A stretch of DNA of 64,000 bases from Legionella jordanis (GCF_900637635.1 NZ_LR134383.1:2796001-2860000); one strand, 5' to 3'; positions 36,588 through 46,489 are shown, counted from the first letter of the stretch. Program-made: numbers and translations. Notes: generated from the sequence alone by a model not told the origin.

Positions 36588-38969
36588 ATGCAATTAAAAA
36601 ACAGCAAAAATCCAGCCTTTACTAAGAAAGGTAGCTCTCTTCACCGCTCTTCTTCAGACAAAATTCTCGCGGATCAAGTCCATTTGCTCTACGAACAAAA
36701 CCCTTTTGGTATCGCCGCTCAAATCTTTGGAGCCATTTTTTTAGTTATTGCAATTTGGCCAGTCGTAGCTCACGCGCATCTAATTGCCTGGCTTATTTAT
36801 ATACTGGTGGTTTCTGTTTTTTGGTTCTTGAATGCAATGGCTTATCGACTTAAGAAGCATTTTTATGGCCCAAAAGTATGGTTAAGAACGTTTTATATTT
36901 TTACGTTTTTCTCAAGTTGCGGTTGGGGGTTTATGGGTTCGATGTTGATGCCAACCGGAAATCTAATTTATCAAAGTTTCGTTGTTATTTTGCTTTTTGG
37001 CTTTACCGCAGGCTCCATGCCTTTCTTTTCACCAGTTATTTCCGCTTATGCCTTTTTCCTTTTTCCCACCTTTATACCATTTACCCTCTGGTTATTTATG
37101 CAGGGAGGAGTTTACCTGCTTTTAGGTTTATGTGGGCTGGTGTACATGCCGGTGATTTTTATAAGCTGCTACTATTCGAATAAATTTTTGAAAAATTTTT
37201 TATCATTGCATTATAAGAACATCAGTCTTGGAAGCCTAAACCAATTATTAGAACGCCGGGTGATTAAACGGACAAAAGATTTGGAAAAATCACTTGCGGT
37301 AACCAAATCTACTCTCGAATCGAGTGCTGATGGATTGTTAGTTATCAATTTAAGAGGACATATCGAATACCACAACAAACGTTTCCTTTCCATGTGGAAA
37401 TTACCGCCTGGGTTTGCAGATAAACCTGATTTATCGTCTTTTATACGGGAAGCCATGTCTCAACTTAAATACCCGCAGGATTTTCTTATTCAGGTAAAAG
37501 AAGTAAAAAAAACACCGGGCCATGAAAGCTGTCAGGAGATTGTTTTAAGCAATGACAACATTTTTGAATGGCATTCCAGACCTCATAAACTGCGGAACAA
37601 TTTAATAGGTTACGTGTGGATCTTTCGCGATGTCACAACTCGTAAACAGATGGAAAAACAGCTTGCATACCAAGCCACACATGACTTACTCACAGGGTTG
37701 CCTAACCGCACCCTTCTCTATGATCGCATCAATCAGGGAATTGCCTATGCCAACCGTTATCACACCTTATTTGTATTGTTTTTTATAGATATCGATAACT
37801 TTAAAATAATTAACGACAATCTCGGCCATAATGCCGGCGATATTTTTCTGCAAAAAATAGCAAGAAAACTGGTGCTATGTACAAGAGAGAGCGATACAGT
37901 CGCTCGTTTTGGAGGAGATGAGTTCGTTATTCTCTACATCATTAAATCTGAAAAAGAACTCGCACGTCTTTCACAAAGAATCCTCCGCAGAATTACCAAG
38001 CCCATGAGGCTTTTAAAACACGAAATCGTGGTGACGGCGAGTATTGGGGCTAGCGTTTATCCGATCCATGGCAAAGATCCGGCAACGCTTCTTAAAAATG
38101 CCGACATGGCCATGTATTTGGCCAAGGCCGGGCAAAGTAATATTCAAGTATTCGATGAATCCGTTAATGAGCTCACTCAAAAAAAACTTGAGCTGCAGAT
38201 GGAGTTGCGCAATGCCCTGGCTGCAGAAGAGTTTTTCTTGTTGTATCAACCAACTATTAACCTGAAAACTGGTGAACTGGTAGGCGTTGAAGCTTTAGTG
38301 CGTTGGCAACACCCCAGAAAAGGCATTATTTTGCCCCTTAACTTCATTCCTTTAGCAGAAGAATCCAAAGTGATTGTTCCTTTAGGTGAATGGATCTTTG
38401 CCGAGGCTTGCAGACAAAATCATGACTGGCAACGAATGGGTTTAAAGCCCATTCGAATGGCTATTAACGTGTCTGGCATACAGTTAATTCAGAATAATTT
38501 TGTAGACTATGTGCGCGGGGTTTTGCACAGCACTCATCTGAATCCTGAATGCATCGAAATCGAGTTGACAGAAAGCGTGGTCATGGATAACAAAATGCAA
38601 AATTTGCATAAGCTTAGGCAACTTAAAGATTTAGGCATTAGCTTAACCATCGATGACTTTGGCACAGGTTATTCAAGCTTGAATTATTTAAAAGAGTTTC
38701 CAGTTGATAAATTAAAAATCGATCAATCTTTCGTCCAGGATTGCATTGATGATCACAATGATGCCTCAATAATTCAAGCCATCATTGCGATGGGACATAG
38801 TTTAAGATTGAAAGTGCTCGCAGAAGGGATTGAACGGGAGGAGCAATTGAACTTTTTAAGAAATTCTCAATGCGATGAAGGTCAAGGTTTTTTCTATGGT
38901 CAGCCGATGACTGCCGAAAAATTTGCCAAATTATTGCAAGAAAATAAAATTTATCCTTTTGAAAAGTAA
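36588..38969 (+). CDS. Membrane GGDEF/EAL protein with PAS domain (c-di-GMP metabolism)
   Basis: A dual cyclic-di-GMP enzyme of about 793 residues. The N-terminal 210 residues hold roughly six membrane helices, a sensor module. A PAS-like domain follows (LESSADGLLVINLRGHIEYH), then a GGDEF domain with FIDIDNFKIINDNLGH and an intact RFGGDEFVI motif, then an EAL domain with VEALVRW and DDFGTGYSSLNYLK. Both catalytic signatures look intact, so it could make or break c-di-GMP. The ATG at 36588 is preceded by GGAGG at 12 bases. An ATG at 36567 has no usable ribosome site. It diverges from the biotin carboxylase gene. Confidence 0.93.
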   Translation: MQLKNSKNPAFTKKGSSLHRSSSDKILADQVHLLYEQNPFGIAAQIFGAIFLVIAIWPVVAHAHLIAWLIYILVVSVFWFLNAMAYRLKKHFYGPKVWLRTFYIFTFFSSCGWGFMGSMLMPTGNLIYQSFVVILLFGFTAGSMPFFSPVISAYAFFLFPTFIPFTLWLFMQGGVYLLLGLCGLVYMPVIFISCYYSNKFLKNFLSLHYKNISLGSLNQLLERRVIKRTKDLEKSLAVTKSTLESSADGLLVINLRGHIEYHNKRFLSMWKLPPGFADKPDLSSFIREAMSQLKYPQDFLIQVKEVKKTPGHESCQEIVLSNDNIFEWHSRPHKLRNNLIGYVWIFRDVTTRKQMEKQLAYQATHDLLTGLPNRTLLYDRINQGIAYANRYHTLFVLFFIDIDNFKIINDNLGHNAGDIFLQKIARKLVLCTRESDTVARFGGDEFVILYIIKSEKELARLSQRILRRITKPMRLLKHEIVVTASIGASVYPIHGKDPATLLKNADMAMYLAKAGQSNIQVFDESVNELTQKKLELQMELRNALAAEEFFLLYQPTINLKTGELVGVEALVRWQHPRKGIILPLNFIPLAEESKVIVPLGEWIFAEACRQNHDWQRMGLKPIRMAINVSGIQLIQNNFVDYVRGVLHSTHLNPECIEIELTESVVMDNKMQNLHKLRQLKDLGISLTIDDFGTGYSSLNYLKEFPVDKLKIDQSFVQDCIDDHNDASIIQAIIAMGHSLRLKVLAEGIEREEQLNFLRNSQCDEGQGFFYGQPMTAEKFAKLLQENKIYPFEK

Positions 38970-39018
38970 ATTGCTTGGTATCGTATTGCTTAAATACTGT
39001 CATATCCATTCAGTCGGC

Positions 39019-39528
39019 TTACCAACGACTTACTTTAACCATTGCTTCTCTTGCCAAGCTTAAGCCCTTCTCTATTTCGCCCAATTCAGCTTTCAGGTTT
39101 AATAGCATGTCAGGGCAATGCTTAAGTTGTAACTGGGTTTTAATGGCTTCATGTTGGTTTGTGAGATTATCTATTTCCGCTTGCAAGCGTTGCAGATGCT
39201 GCTGACGACTAGCAATCATTTGTAGGGAAACTGATGTTTGTTGCTTGGGCTGATTTTTCTGAAGGCGGCATAAGCTGACCAGGACATCAATTTTACGTTG
39301 AATTTTTTGTGCAATGTAATAGCCACTGTATTCGTGCTGATGATTGGCCAACTGCTGTAAATCGACTTTTATCTCCAAAATAAAAGCACCAGGCCCTGCC
39401 TCAGAGGACAACCGGAATAAACCTTTTGGTAAAACATTGGGCGATACATGCTGTCCTAGTTTAGCCATCTTCCACTCCAATTCAGGTAAACGGCTTTCTA
39501 ATGTTTTAAGCAATTCGCCAATGTTCAT
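39019..39528 (-). CDS. PriC-like primosomal replication protein (tentative)
   Basis: A 169-residue, mostly helical protein. Its layout resembles PriC, the accessory protein of DnaB reloading: an N-terminal helical bundle (about 1-95, including GYYIAQKIQRKIDVLVSLCRL) and a basic C-terminal coiled coil (RQQHLQRLQAEI...LNLKAELGEIEKGL). The similarity is from pattern only and is weak. The alternative is an unrelated coiled-coil protein. It lies 15 bases from the end of the permease gene on the same strand and may be co-transcribed with it. Confidence 0.45.
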   Translation of the reverse strand: MNIGELLKTLESRLPELEWKMAKLGQHVSPNVLPKGLFRLSSEAGPGAFILEIKVDLQQLANHQHEYSGYYIAQKIQRKIDVLVSLCRLQKNQPKQQTSVSLQMIASRQQHLQRLQAEIDNLTNQHEAIKTQLQLKHCPDMLLNLKAELGEIEKGLSLAREAMVKVSRW

Positions 39529-39543
39529 TTGTGAATCTCAACT

Positions 39544-40962
39544 CTAGACGGCAGCGACATCCGTTTCTAGTTTGCGTGAGGCAGCTCTTGCCTGAATCCA
39601 AGTACTGATAAAAGGCGGTAAACACATTAAAATTAACCCCGAGATCAGGATTAATTCATATTGGCCAACAGAACCTACATTGATACCCTCAGGTGGCATA
39701 AAGCTTACTACCAGAGTGGTCAAACAACCGATAATCCCTATACCGGCCACCGTCGTTAAACCAAGCACTCCTCCTGGAATGCGGAAAGCTCTCGGATGAT
39801 CTGGGGCACTTATACGTAACTTAATTGCGGCAATAAACATCAGTAGATACATGAGCATATACAGCTGGGCAGCCAATGCGGTTAAAAACCAATATGAACC
39901 ATTTACCGAAGGCATGAATAAAAATAAAAAGGACAAAATGGTGACAATGACCGCTTGAATCATCAACATGGTCACCGGTGCACCATGTTGGTTTGCTTTT
40001 TGGAACAATTCAGGCAAATTACCATCTTCCGCCGCAACCATTAAACCTTTGGTTGGGGCAATTATCCAATTACTGACGCCACCTAAGCCCCCCATAACAA
40101 GCATTATGGCCACAATGGGCATAAACCAACCAAGATGGTATCTTGCAAAGAAGGCATCAAAAGCCTGCATAATACCTGCTACTAAATTAATATCATCGTG
40201 TGGCAAAACCACAGCAATAGCCAGAGAGCCCAGGATTAATGTGCTAAGAATAATAAACACTGAATACGTTAAGGCCCGAGGAAATGCTTTTTGAGGTTCC
40301 TTCACATCATTGGCATGAACTGTGGCGATTTCAATACCACAAAAGGACATCATAATTGCAGTAAGAGAAACCCACATTGAGCGATCCTGCCAATGTGGAC
40401 TAATCGCTTGAGAATCAAATTGCACTTGCAAAGGATTACCACCCGCAATCCAAACGGCTCCTAAACCGATAATTAAGCCCATTGGGAGCAATAAACCGGA
40501 AAGAGCACAGACATTGCTGAACAATGCCGAAGAGCGCATACCGCGCAAATTGACCAAAGTGGCGCCCCAAAAAGAGCAAACAATCACAAGCCACAGGAAG
40601 TGTGCATTATTGGCCATGGAAGGGTTGATGAGATAACCAATAGTTCCTGCGACAAAGGAGAGGATAGTCGGATACCAAATAACATTTTCAATCCACTGCA
40701 GCCAGATTGCTAAAAACCCAACTTTTTTTCCGAAGGCTTCCTTTACCCAAATATAAATACCACCTTGCTTCGCCCATCCAGAGGCCAGTTCCGCTGAAAC
40801 TAAAGCAGTGGGAATCAGAAAAAATATCGCTCCCAAAATAAAAAAAGATATGAGTTGACTACCAAATAATGCGGTGGCGGGCAAATTACGGATGCTATCC
40901 ACAGAACCGACAGTTATCATAGTTAGGCTAAAAATGGTCAATGCATGCTTATTACTGCTCAT
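39544..40962 (-). CDS. APC-family amino acid permease (glutamate/GABA antiporter-like)
   Basis: This 472-residue inner-membrane protein has about twelve hydrophobic segments. The first helices carry the APC pattern (MITVGSVDSIRNLPATALFGSQ and FLIPTALVSAELASGWAKQGG), which resembles the GadC group of antiporters. An internal FCGIEIATVHANDVKEPQKA loop is also typical. The substrate cannot be read from the sequence. A PmrA-like box with a matching -10 lies 42-80 bases before the start, so it may share regulation with the giant genes. Confidence 0.85.
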   Translation of the reverse strand: MSSNKHALTIFSLTMITVGSVDSIRNLPATALFGSQLISFFILGAIFFLIPTALVSAELASGWAKQGGIYIWVKEAFGKKVGFLAIWLQWIENVIWYPTILSFVAGTIGYLINPSMANNAHFLWLVIVCSFWGATLVNLRGMRSSALFSNVCALSGLLLPMGLIIGLGAVWIAGGNPLQVQFDSQAISPHWQDRSMWVSLTAIMMSFCGIEIATVHANDVKEPQKAFPRALTYSVFIILSTLILGSLAIAVVLPHDDINLVAGIMQAFDAFFARYHLGWFMPIVAIMLVMGGLGGVSNWIIAPTKGLMVAAEDGNLPELFQKANQHGAPVTMLMIQAVIVTILSFLFLFMPSVNGSYWFLTALAAQLYMLMYLLMFIAAIKLRISAPDHPRAFRIPGGVLGLTTVAGIGIIGCLTTLVVSFMPPEGINVGSVGQYELILISGLILMCLPPFISTWIQARAASRKLETDVAAV

Positions 40963-41004
40963 TGGATTCCTTCTCTGCTATTCCAAACGACTTGCAAAAA
41001 GGTC

Positions 41005-41037
41005 ATTGTAACGGGACAAGCTTAAGATAACCTTAAT
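41005..41037 (-). promoter_or_regulatory. Candidate PmrA box and -10 before the permease gene
   Basis: Read on the minus strand, two TTAAG half-sites recur with an 11-base period (aTTAAGgtT-at-cTTAAGctT, 41037-41018), and a good -10, TACAAT (41010-41005), starts exactly 7 bases later. Because TTAA is palindromic the box can also be read toward the amidohydrolase gene, but no -10 lies at the right distance on that side. The match to consensus is weaker than at the two giant genes. Confidence 0.45.
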
Positions 41038-41241
41038 AATCGTGTAAAAACTAAACAAAATTGGCCTTACTCTACGACACTCTGATGTATTTGTAAATGT
41101 GCAAAAACCGAAGAAAAAGTCATCTGACACTCATAAGGGCTAGTTTCACTAATTTTTCAGAATGAACACAAACCTGTCTTTGCAAAATTATCTTTCTTTA
41201 ATGGCTTTGCCCCTTCCAAAATACTTGCTAGGATAAAACAA

Positions 41242-42918
41242 TTGCACAACTGGATTGCGTTCATGCGTAATGGATTATTTTTTAATGTAACCTGTGTAAG
41301 TTTTCTATTTTCATCCATGGTTTTTTCGGCTGATTTGGCTAAGGGCTATCTCCTTTGCCGCGATGCCAGTACATTAATTGTTAATGCGAAATTCATCACC
41401 CTTAACCCTTCTCAACCTGAAGCCACAGCAGTTGCCGTTCGTCATGGGCGCTTAGTGGCTGTGGGCGAGCAAAGTCAAATCTTAGCCCATTGTCGTGGCA
41501 ATGAAAGCCAAGTGATTGATTTAAAGGGGGCATTCGTTGTTCCCGGTTTTATTGATACCCATTCTAAATTTATACTCTATGGTTGGTTATCCCAGCAGCC
41601 AGGCTACGAGCAACCAACAACAACCACTAAGCAATTGCTTGAAACTCTTAAAAATAAACCACTTAATGAAGAGGGCTGGTTGATAGCCAGCAACTACAAT
41701 CCCGTTAATGTAAACGATGAAGCCTTAAACAAAGTCCTCTTAGATGAGCATCTTAAGGATAAACCCTGCTTGGTTTTTTATTCTTCAGGTAACGAAGTAT
41801 TGCTCAATCAAGCCGCCATTGAGAAACTTTCATCCCAGGATAGGGCTAAAGATCTAAAAATTAATGCACAAGGATTAATTTCCGGAAAAGATTTAAAACG
41901 TTTACTGTCATTGCTCATCGACAAAAATAAAGCCACCCTGGCCATTCAAAAAGCAAGCAAATATTACACACAGCAAGGCTATACCACTGTGACAGAAACC
42001 ATGGTAAATCAACCTTGGCTTGCTGCTTATGAGCATGCAGCTGAACAGGCTAATTCACTCGATATCATTTTCAATCCTGATGATGCTTCTGATAAAAGAT
42101 TATTAGAGATAATTTATCAGGACAACCCTCGCTTTTATATTGGCCCCCTGCTGATGCAAATTGACGGCGAAGTAGAAGACGGCGCTGCTTTTTTCACAAA
42201 ACCCTATTTAAAATCGGCTGTCGAGCCCAATGCTATATGGCCTGGAACACTGAGAGTCACGAAAAAAGAGCTTGAAGATGCGCTCAATAATTCTGCGAAG
42301 GAAAACACTTCTTTGGCTTTGGAAGTAAACGGGGATGCCGCTTTGGATTTAGTTCTTAATGCGGCCATAAAGACCCGAGGAAATGCGCCTGATTTACTGG
42401 TTTTTAATGCTCCTCTCTTACGCAACGATCAACTTCAGCGTCTGCAGCAACTTGGAATAAAATTAAGTTGGTATGCTCCCTACATTTACCTCCACAGTGC
42501 TGAGCTATGCAATCTCTTGAATAATCCCGGAGCGTTGTTTGATAATCTTTCTTTTTCCTCTGCGCCCCACTTGCTCAATGGGATAAGCATTCAAGCCAAT
42601 TCGCCATCAACTCCTCCTGTTCCCTTACAAATGTTAAGCCTGCTGCAAAACAGTTCCTTGTCAGGCAAAGCCCAATCCTGCTTAAAACCACCCAAATTGC
42701 AACTTTCTCCCGAAGCACTTTTAGGTACCCTGACCATTAATGCGGCTAAAGCCTTTAACCTGCAGCAAGACAAAGGTACATTGGAGGTGGGAAAATTAGC
42801 CGATATGGCTATTCTAAATGGGAACCCTTTGCAACAGCGCGGCCTACAGAATCTGAACGTTTTGGGCACTATTTCAAGAGGGAAATTGCAATGGAATCAA
42901 GTTCCCTCTGTGGAATAG
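41242..42918 (+). CDS. Degenerate amidohydrolase-fold exported protein (YtcJ-like)
   Basis: This 558-residue protein has a signal peptide (hydrophobic stretch about residues 10-28, cleavage near FSA-DLAKG) and an amidohydrolase_3/YtcJ-like layout: LIVNAKFITLNP, VVPGFIDTHSKF, and at the end TINAAKAFNLQQDKGTLEVGKLADMAIL. The metal ligands appear lost. The usual HxH is H107-S-K109, the DGH motif is SGN (182-184), and HxNGD is E361-V-NGD. It is therefore probably not a metal-dependent hydrolase. The start is TTG with AGGA 8 bases upstream; an ATG at 41263 is the alternative, but it lacks a ribosome site. Confidence 0.75.
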   Translation: MHNWIAFMRNGLFFNVTCVSFLFSSMVFSADLAKGYLLCRDASTLIVNAKFITLNPSQPEATAVAVRHGRLVAVGEQSQILAHCRGNESQVIDLKGAFVVPGFIDTHSKFILYGWLSQQPGYEQPTTTTKQLLETLKNKPLNEEGWLIASNYNPVNVNDEALNKVLLDEHLKDKPCLVFYSSGNEVLLNQAAIEKLSSQDRAKDLKINAQGLISGKDLKRLLSLLIDKNKATLAIQKASKYYTQQGYTTVTETMVNQPWLAAYEHAAEQANSLDIIFNPDDASDKRLLEIIYQDNPRFYIGPLLMQIDGEVEDGAAFFTKPYLKSAVEPNAIWPGTLRVTKKELEDALNNSAKENTSLALEVNGDAALDLVLNAAIKTRGNAPDLLVFNAPLLRNDQLQRLQQLGIKLSWYAPYIYLHSAELCNLLNNPGALFDNLSFSSAPHLLNGISIQANSPSTPPVPLQMLSLLQNSSLSGKAQSCLKPPKLQLSPEALLGTLTINAAKAFNLQQDKGTLEVGKLADMAILNGNPLQQRGLQNLNVLGTISRGKLQWNQVPSVE

Positions 42919-42982
42919 CATGGTATCAGCTTAGTCATTCAAAGCGGCTAAGATTAGTTTTGGCTTTTTACTTAATATATAA

Positions 42983-44782
42983 ATGAATAATAATTTGCTA
43001 TTGCACATGTTCATTTTTCTGGCTGGTGCCTGTTTAATCGTACCCCTTGCAAGCCGATTCAAACTGGGTTCTGTGCTGGGTTATCTCATCGTTGGCGTTT
43101 TAATTGGGCCTTTCGGTTTAAATTTAATAGCCAATCCTGAGCAGATTATGCATTTTGCTGAGTTTGGCATCATTATGATGCTATTTCTCATTGGTTTAGA
43201 ATTAGAACCAGCAAAAATATGGCAGTTGCGAAAAACAATCATAGGATTAGGCTCACTCCAAGTCACACTCACAACCGCAGTAATGATGGCTTTGGGAATT
43301 ACGGCTGGATGGAGTTGGAAAGAAAGTTTGGCGGTTAGCCTGTCACTTTCCTTGTCATCAACCGCTCTTGTGCTGCAAACCTTGCAAGAAAAAAACTTAA
43401 TGCGCACCGCCATGGGGGAAACTTCTTTTGCGGTACTCCTTTTTCAAGATATTGCAGTAATTCCAATTCTAATCATTATGCCCATGCTGGCTTTTTCAGG
43501 TTCCACAGTGGAGCTGGGGTCAAAGCAAAACCTTTTGGATGCTTGGTCGCATGCGAGTTTAATTTCAGCAGTTATTGCTGCTGTTATTGTGTTTGGACAC
43601 TATTTTTCTCATCATCTCTTTGCACTTATAGCCAAGACTAACCTTCGAGAAGTATTCACTGCAACGTCTCTGGCGCTCATCATTGGCATTGCCCTTCTCA
43701 TGCAGCGAATAGGTGTTTCACCTGGGCTTGGGGCATTCATTGCTGGCGTGGTATTAGCCAATTCGGAATATAAGCGCAGCCTCGAAACGGACATAGAACC
43801 GTTTAAAGGCTTGTTGCTTGGCCTTTTTTTTATTTCCGTTGGCATGAGCATGAATTTCAACATCTTATTCGCGCAACCCATTGCTGTTTTCTCCACTGTT
43901 CTCCTGCTTATTTCAATTAAAATATTGCTGTTGTACATACTGGGACGTTATTTTGGCTTTAGCACTTTGCAAACCTTAGGCATTGCCTTTATTTTGTCAC
44001 AGGGGAGTGAATTTGCTTTTGTTTTGTTGCAGTTTGCTAAAGACACAGGAGTTTTAACCAAGGGCAGTGCTAATTTTTTCAGCCTTGCCGTGGTGCTTTC
44101 CATGGCTACAACCCCTTTGTTATTTTTTATCTTCCAACGCTGGATACTCCCTCGATTTTTGACGATTTTGCCTAAAGACCGGTTTGATGTTATCGAGGAA
44201 AAGCAAGCTGTTATTCTGGCGGGTTATGGCCGATTTGGACAAGTGATCGGCCGTTTTTTAGATGCACAAGGCATTGCACTAACGATACTCGAAAAAGATC
44301 CCGATCAAATTGATTTATTGCGCAAATTTGGATTTAAAGGTTATTTTGGTGATGCATCGCGGTTGGATTTATTAAAGAATGCAGGTGCAGATGAAGCCAA
44401 ACTGCTCATTGTAACCGTTGATGATCCTGATGTTTGCCTAGACATTGTGAGATTAGCCAAAGAGGAATTTCCAAATCTTGCAATTTATGCACGCGCTCGT
44501 AATCGCCGGCACGCTTATGAGCTCCACAAAGCTGGAGTTCATTACTTTAAACGAGAAACCTTTGATTCTTCACTATCAATGGCGAAAGAAATTATGAAGT
44601 TTTTAGGCCATGCTGAAGAAGTTATTGAAGAAAAAGCCAAAACGTTTGCTGAACACGATGAACGATTCCTTAAACAATCATTTTCATTTTTTGAAAAGGA
44701 ACAGGAGCTTATTAGTTTTTCACAGCAAGCGCGAGGAGAATTAGAACGAATTCTTAACCAGGACAAACAGCGGGATTCCTAG
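42983..44782 (+). CDS. Kef/CPA2-type K+/H+ antiporter with RCK domain
   Basis: This 599-residue CPA2 monovalent cation:proton antiporter has about 12 membrane segments in residues 1-385. Family motifs include GYLIVGVLIGPFGLNLI, GIIMMLFLIGLELEP and FLIGLELE-type helix ends, plus FQDIAVIPILI. The cytosolic part holds an NAD-binding TrkA-N/RCK domain (AGYGRFGQVIGRFLDAQG, about 412-430) and ends in a charged helical tail. It resembles KefB/KefC/YbaL; which one cannot be decided. Such systems protect against electrophiles or adjust pH and K+. A strong terminator follows its stop. Confidence 0.88.
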   Translation: MNNNLLLHMFIFLAGACLIVPLASRFKLGSVLGYLIVGVLIGPFGLNLIANPEQIMHFAEFGIIMMLFLIGLELEPAKIWQLRKTIIGLGSLQVTLTTAVMMALGITAGWSWKESLAVSLSLSLSSTALVLQTLQEKNLMRTAMGETSFAVLLFQDIAVIPILIIMPMLAFSGSTVELGSKQNLLDAWSHASLISAVIAAVIVFGHYFSHHLFALIAKTNLREVFTATSLALIIGIALLMQRIGVSPGLGAFIAGVVLANSEYKRSLETDIEPFKGLLLGLFFISVGMSMNFNILFAQPIAVFSTVLLLISIKILLLYILGRYFGFSTLQTLGIAFILSQGSEFAFVLLQFAKDTGVLTKGSANFFSLAVVLSMATTPLLFFIFQRWILPRFLTILPKDRFDVIEEKQAVILAGYGRFGQVIGRFLDAQGIALTILEKDPDQIDLLRKFGFKGYFGDASRLDLLKNAGADEAKLLIVTVDDPDVCLDIVRLAKEEFPNLAIYARARNRRHAYELHKAGVHYFKRETFDSSLSMAKEIMKFLGHAEEVIEEKAKTFAEHDERFLKQSFSFFEKEQELISFSQQARGELERILNQDKQRDS

Positions 44783-44783
44783 C

Positions 44784-44808
44784 AACGCAAGCTTTTAAAG
44801 CTTGCGTT
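44784..44808. terminator. Bidirectional terminator between the Kef-type gene and ppa
   Basis: A near-perfect 12-bp inverted repeat (AACGCAAGCTTT / AAAGCTTGCGTT) with a one-base centre, effectively a tiny loop, lies two bases after the antiporter stop and 9 bases from the ppa stop. The genes are convergent, so it can serve both. Confidence 0.8.
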
Positions 44809-44817
44809 TGAATACCA

Positions 44818-45351
44818 TTAATTTTCCGCTTTAAAGCGGTCGACACTGGCCATGATTTCCTGTCGAGCGGCTTCAGGGCCTTCCCAACCATCCAGTTTGA
44901 CCCATTTCCCTTCTTCCAAGTCTTTGTAATGCTGGAAAAAATGCTCCAATGATAATAACAAGTGACGAGGAAGATCACTGTAGGTGCTTACCGTTTCATA
45001 CATTTTGGTCAGTTTGCTTGTGGGAACAGCCAACAGCTTGGCATCTACCCCTGCTTCATCCGTCATTTTAAGCATGCCCACAGGACGGCAAGGTATGACC
45101 GCACCGCTTATTAAAGGAACAGGAGTGATTACAAGAACATCAACAGGATCACCATCTTCTGATAAGGTATTGGGAATATAGCCATAGTTTGCCGGATAAA
45201 ACATCGCTGTGGTCATAAAGCGATCGACAAATAACGCTCCAGAATCTTTGTTCACCTCATACTTGACGGGCTCACCATGCATTGGAATTTCAATAATGAC
45301 ATTAATTTCATTAGGGATATCTCGACCACTTTTTATGTCCTTTAAGCTCAT
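44818..45351 (-). CDS. ppa: Inorganic pyrophosphatase
   Basis: This soluble family I pyrophosphatase of 177 residues hydrolyses PPi and pulls biosynthetic reactions forward. The active-site segment [10 protein letters not shown] (about 65-74) carries the metal-binding aspartates, with [12 protein letters not shown] just before it and [17 protein letters not shown] near the end. Length and motifs match the E. coli enzyme (176). It is a single gene, convergent with the antiporter and divergent from the HIT gene. Confidence 0.96.
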   Translation of the reverse strand: MSLKDIKSGRDIPNEINVIIEIPMHGEPVKYEVNKDSGALFVDRFMTTAMFYPANYGYIPNTLSEDGDPVDVLVITPVPLISGAVIPCRPVGMLKMTDEAGVDAKLLAVPTSKLTKMYETVSTYSDLPRHLLLSLEHFFQHYKDLEEGKWVKLDGWEGPEAARQEIMASVDRFKAEN

Positions 45352-45470
45352 TATTCTCCACCCAGGTAATTAAATAACGCGATATTATGCGCAAATCCTT
45401 TATAAAAGGCAAAAATTTACCTAAATAGCTTTCAAAAGGCATGCTTCTTTACTATTTTATGGCTAAGGCT

Positions 45471-45499
45471 TTTTTATCTTGATTAAGTGGAGTTATAAT
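45471..45499 (+). promoter_or_regulatory. Possible promoter for the HIT-folE pair
   Basis: A perfect -10 (TATAAT, 45494-45499) lies 32 bases before the HIT gene start. The -35 at 17-base spacing (TTTTTA) is weak. It reads toward the HIT and folE genes. Confidence 0.4.
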
Positions 45500-45531
45500 C
45501 CTAGGTTAAAATAAAACCCATCGGGGTAACT

Positions 45532-45870
45532 ATGAGCTGCTTGTTTTGCAAAATTGCTTCTGGAGAAATACAGGCCGATGTTGTATTTGAGACTCCAGAA
45601 CTGATTGTAATTCGTGACATCAAACCGCAAGCCCCTACACATCTGTTGCTAATCCCTAAAAAGCACATTGCCACAATCAATGATGCTGATAGTCAAGATG
45701 AGCAATTACTGGGCCGAATGATTCTCACGGCAAAAAACATGGCGAAAAATGAGCTACTTAATGATGGGTATCGCTTAGTTTTTAATGTTGATTCCGGTGG
45801 TGGGCAGGAAGTTTTCCACATTCATTTACATCTGCTTGGCGGTCGACCAATGACTTGGCCACCGGGCTAG
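45532..45870 (+). CDS. hinT: HIT-family nucleotide-binding protein (HinT-like)
   Basis: A 112-residue histidine-triad protein that hydrolyses purine nucleoside phosphoramidates. It starts MSCLFCKIASGEI, the usual N-terminus with two cysteines, and has the catalytic triad HIHLHLLGGRPM (about 95-106), preceded by NVDSGGGQEVFH. The length matches HinT (about 115). It lies 11 bases before folE on the same strand and is probably co-transcribed with it. Confidence 0.93.
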   Translation: MSCLFCKIASGEIQADVVFETPELIVIRDIKPQAPTHLLLIPKKHIATINDADSQDEQLLGRMILTAKNMAKNELLNDGYRLVFNVDSGGGQEVFHIHLHLLGGRPMTWPPG

Positions 45871-45881
45871 GGTTTACATAA

Positions 45882-46421
45882 ATGCAGGAACTGTATAAAG
45901 AAATTTTAACAAGAATTGGTGAAGATCCGAACAGAGAAGGCTTACGGGACACCCCTGAGCGCGCAGCCAATGCTTTTCGTTACTTGACAAAAGGTTATCA
46001 TGAGCATTTAGATGACATCATTAATGAAGCCTTATTCGAATCAGACATGAGCGAAATGGTCATCGTCAAGGATATTGAAATGTATTCGATGTGCGAACAT
46101 CATCTTCTTCCCTTTCTTGGCAAGTGTCATGTGGGATATTTACCAGATGGTAAAGTTCTTGGTCTCTCTAAGGTGGCAAGGATTGTCGATTATTTCGCCA
46201 GAAGATTGCAAATTCAAGAAAGATTAACCACTGAAATAGCTCATTGCATTGAATCCATCACCAATGCCAGAGGTGTTGCTGTAGTGATGGAAGCCAAACA
46301 TCTGTGTATGATGATGCGAGGAGTTGAAAAACAGGGCTCAGTAATGACAACATCCGTCATGCTGGGTGAAATGCGAAATAATCCTTCGAGCCGCTCTGAG
46401 TTTTTACGTCTCATCCGCTAA
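45882..46421 (+). CDS. folE: GTP cyclohydrolase I
   Basis: FolE converts GTP to 7,8-dihydroneopterin triphosphate, the first step of folate and pterin synthesis. The 179-residue protein has [19 protein letters not shown], the zinc-site segment [21 protein letters not shown] (Cys and His ligands) and the late [16 protein letters not shown] motif holding the third zinc ligand. It is shorter than E. coli FolE (222) at the N-terminus, as are many bacterial versions. It follows the HIT gene and is convergent with pnp. Confidence 0.96.
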   Translation: MQELYKEILTRIGEDPNREGLRDTPERAANAFRYLTKGYHEHLDDIINEALFESDMSEMVIVKDIEMYSMCEHHLLPFLGKCHVGYLPDGKVLGLSKVARIVDYFARRLQIQERLTTEIAHCIESITNARGVAVVMEAKHLCMMMRGVEKQGSVMTTSVMLGEMRNNPSSRSEFLRLIR

Positions 46422-46489
46422 GTATTTCTGCAATTGGTCGGTGGAGAAGACAACCCCCGCCCTTTTTCAAGTGATTGTAATTGAAGATA

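Noticed and set aside
41021-41040. The same TTAA repeat read as a PmrA box for the amidohydrolase gene on the plus strand
   Set aside because: The repeat matches on that strand too, but no -10 lies at the 7-base distance, and the gene starts about 200 bases away. The permease side fits better.
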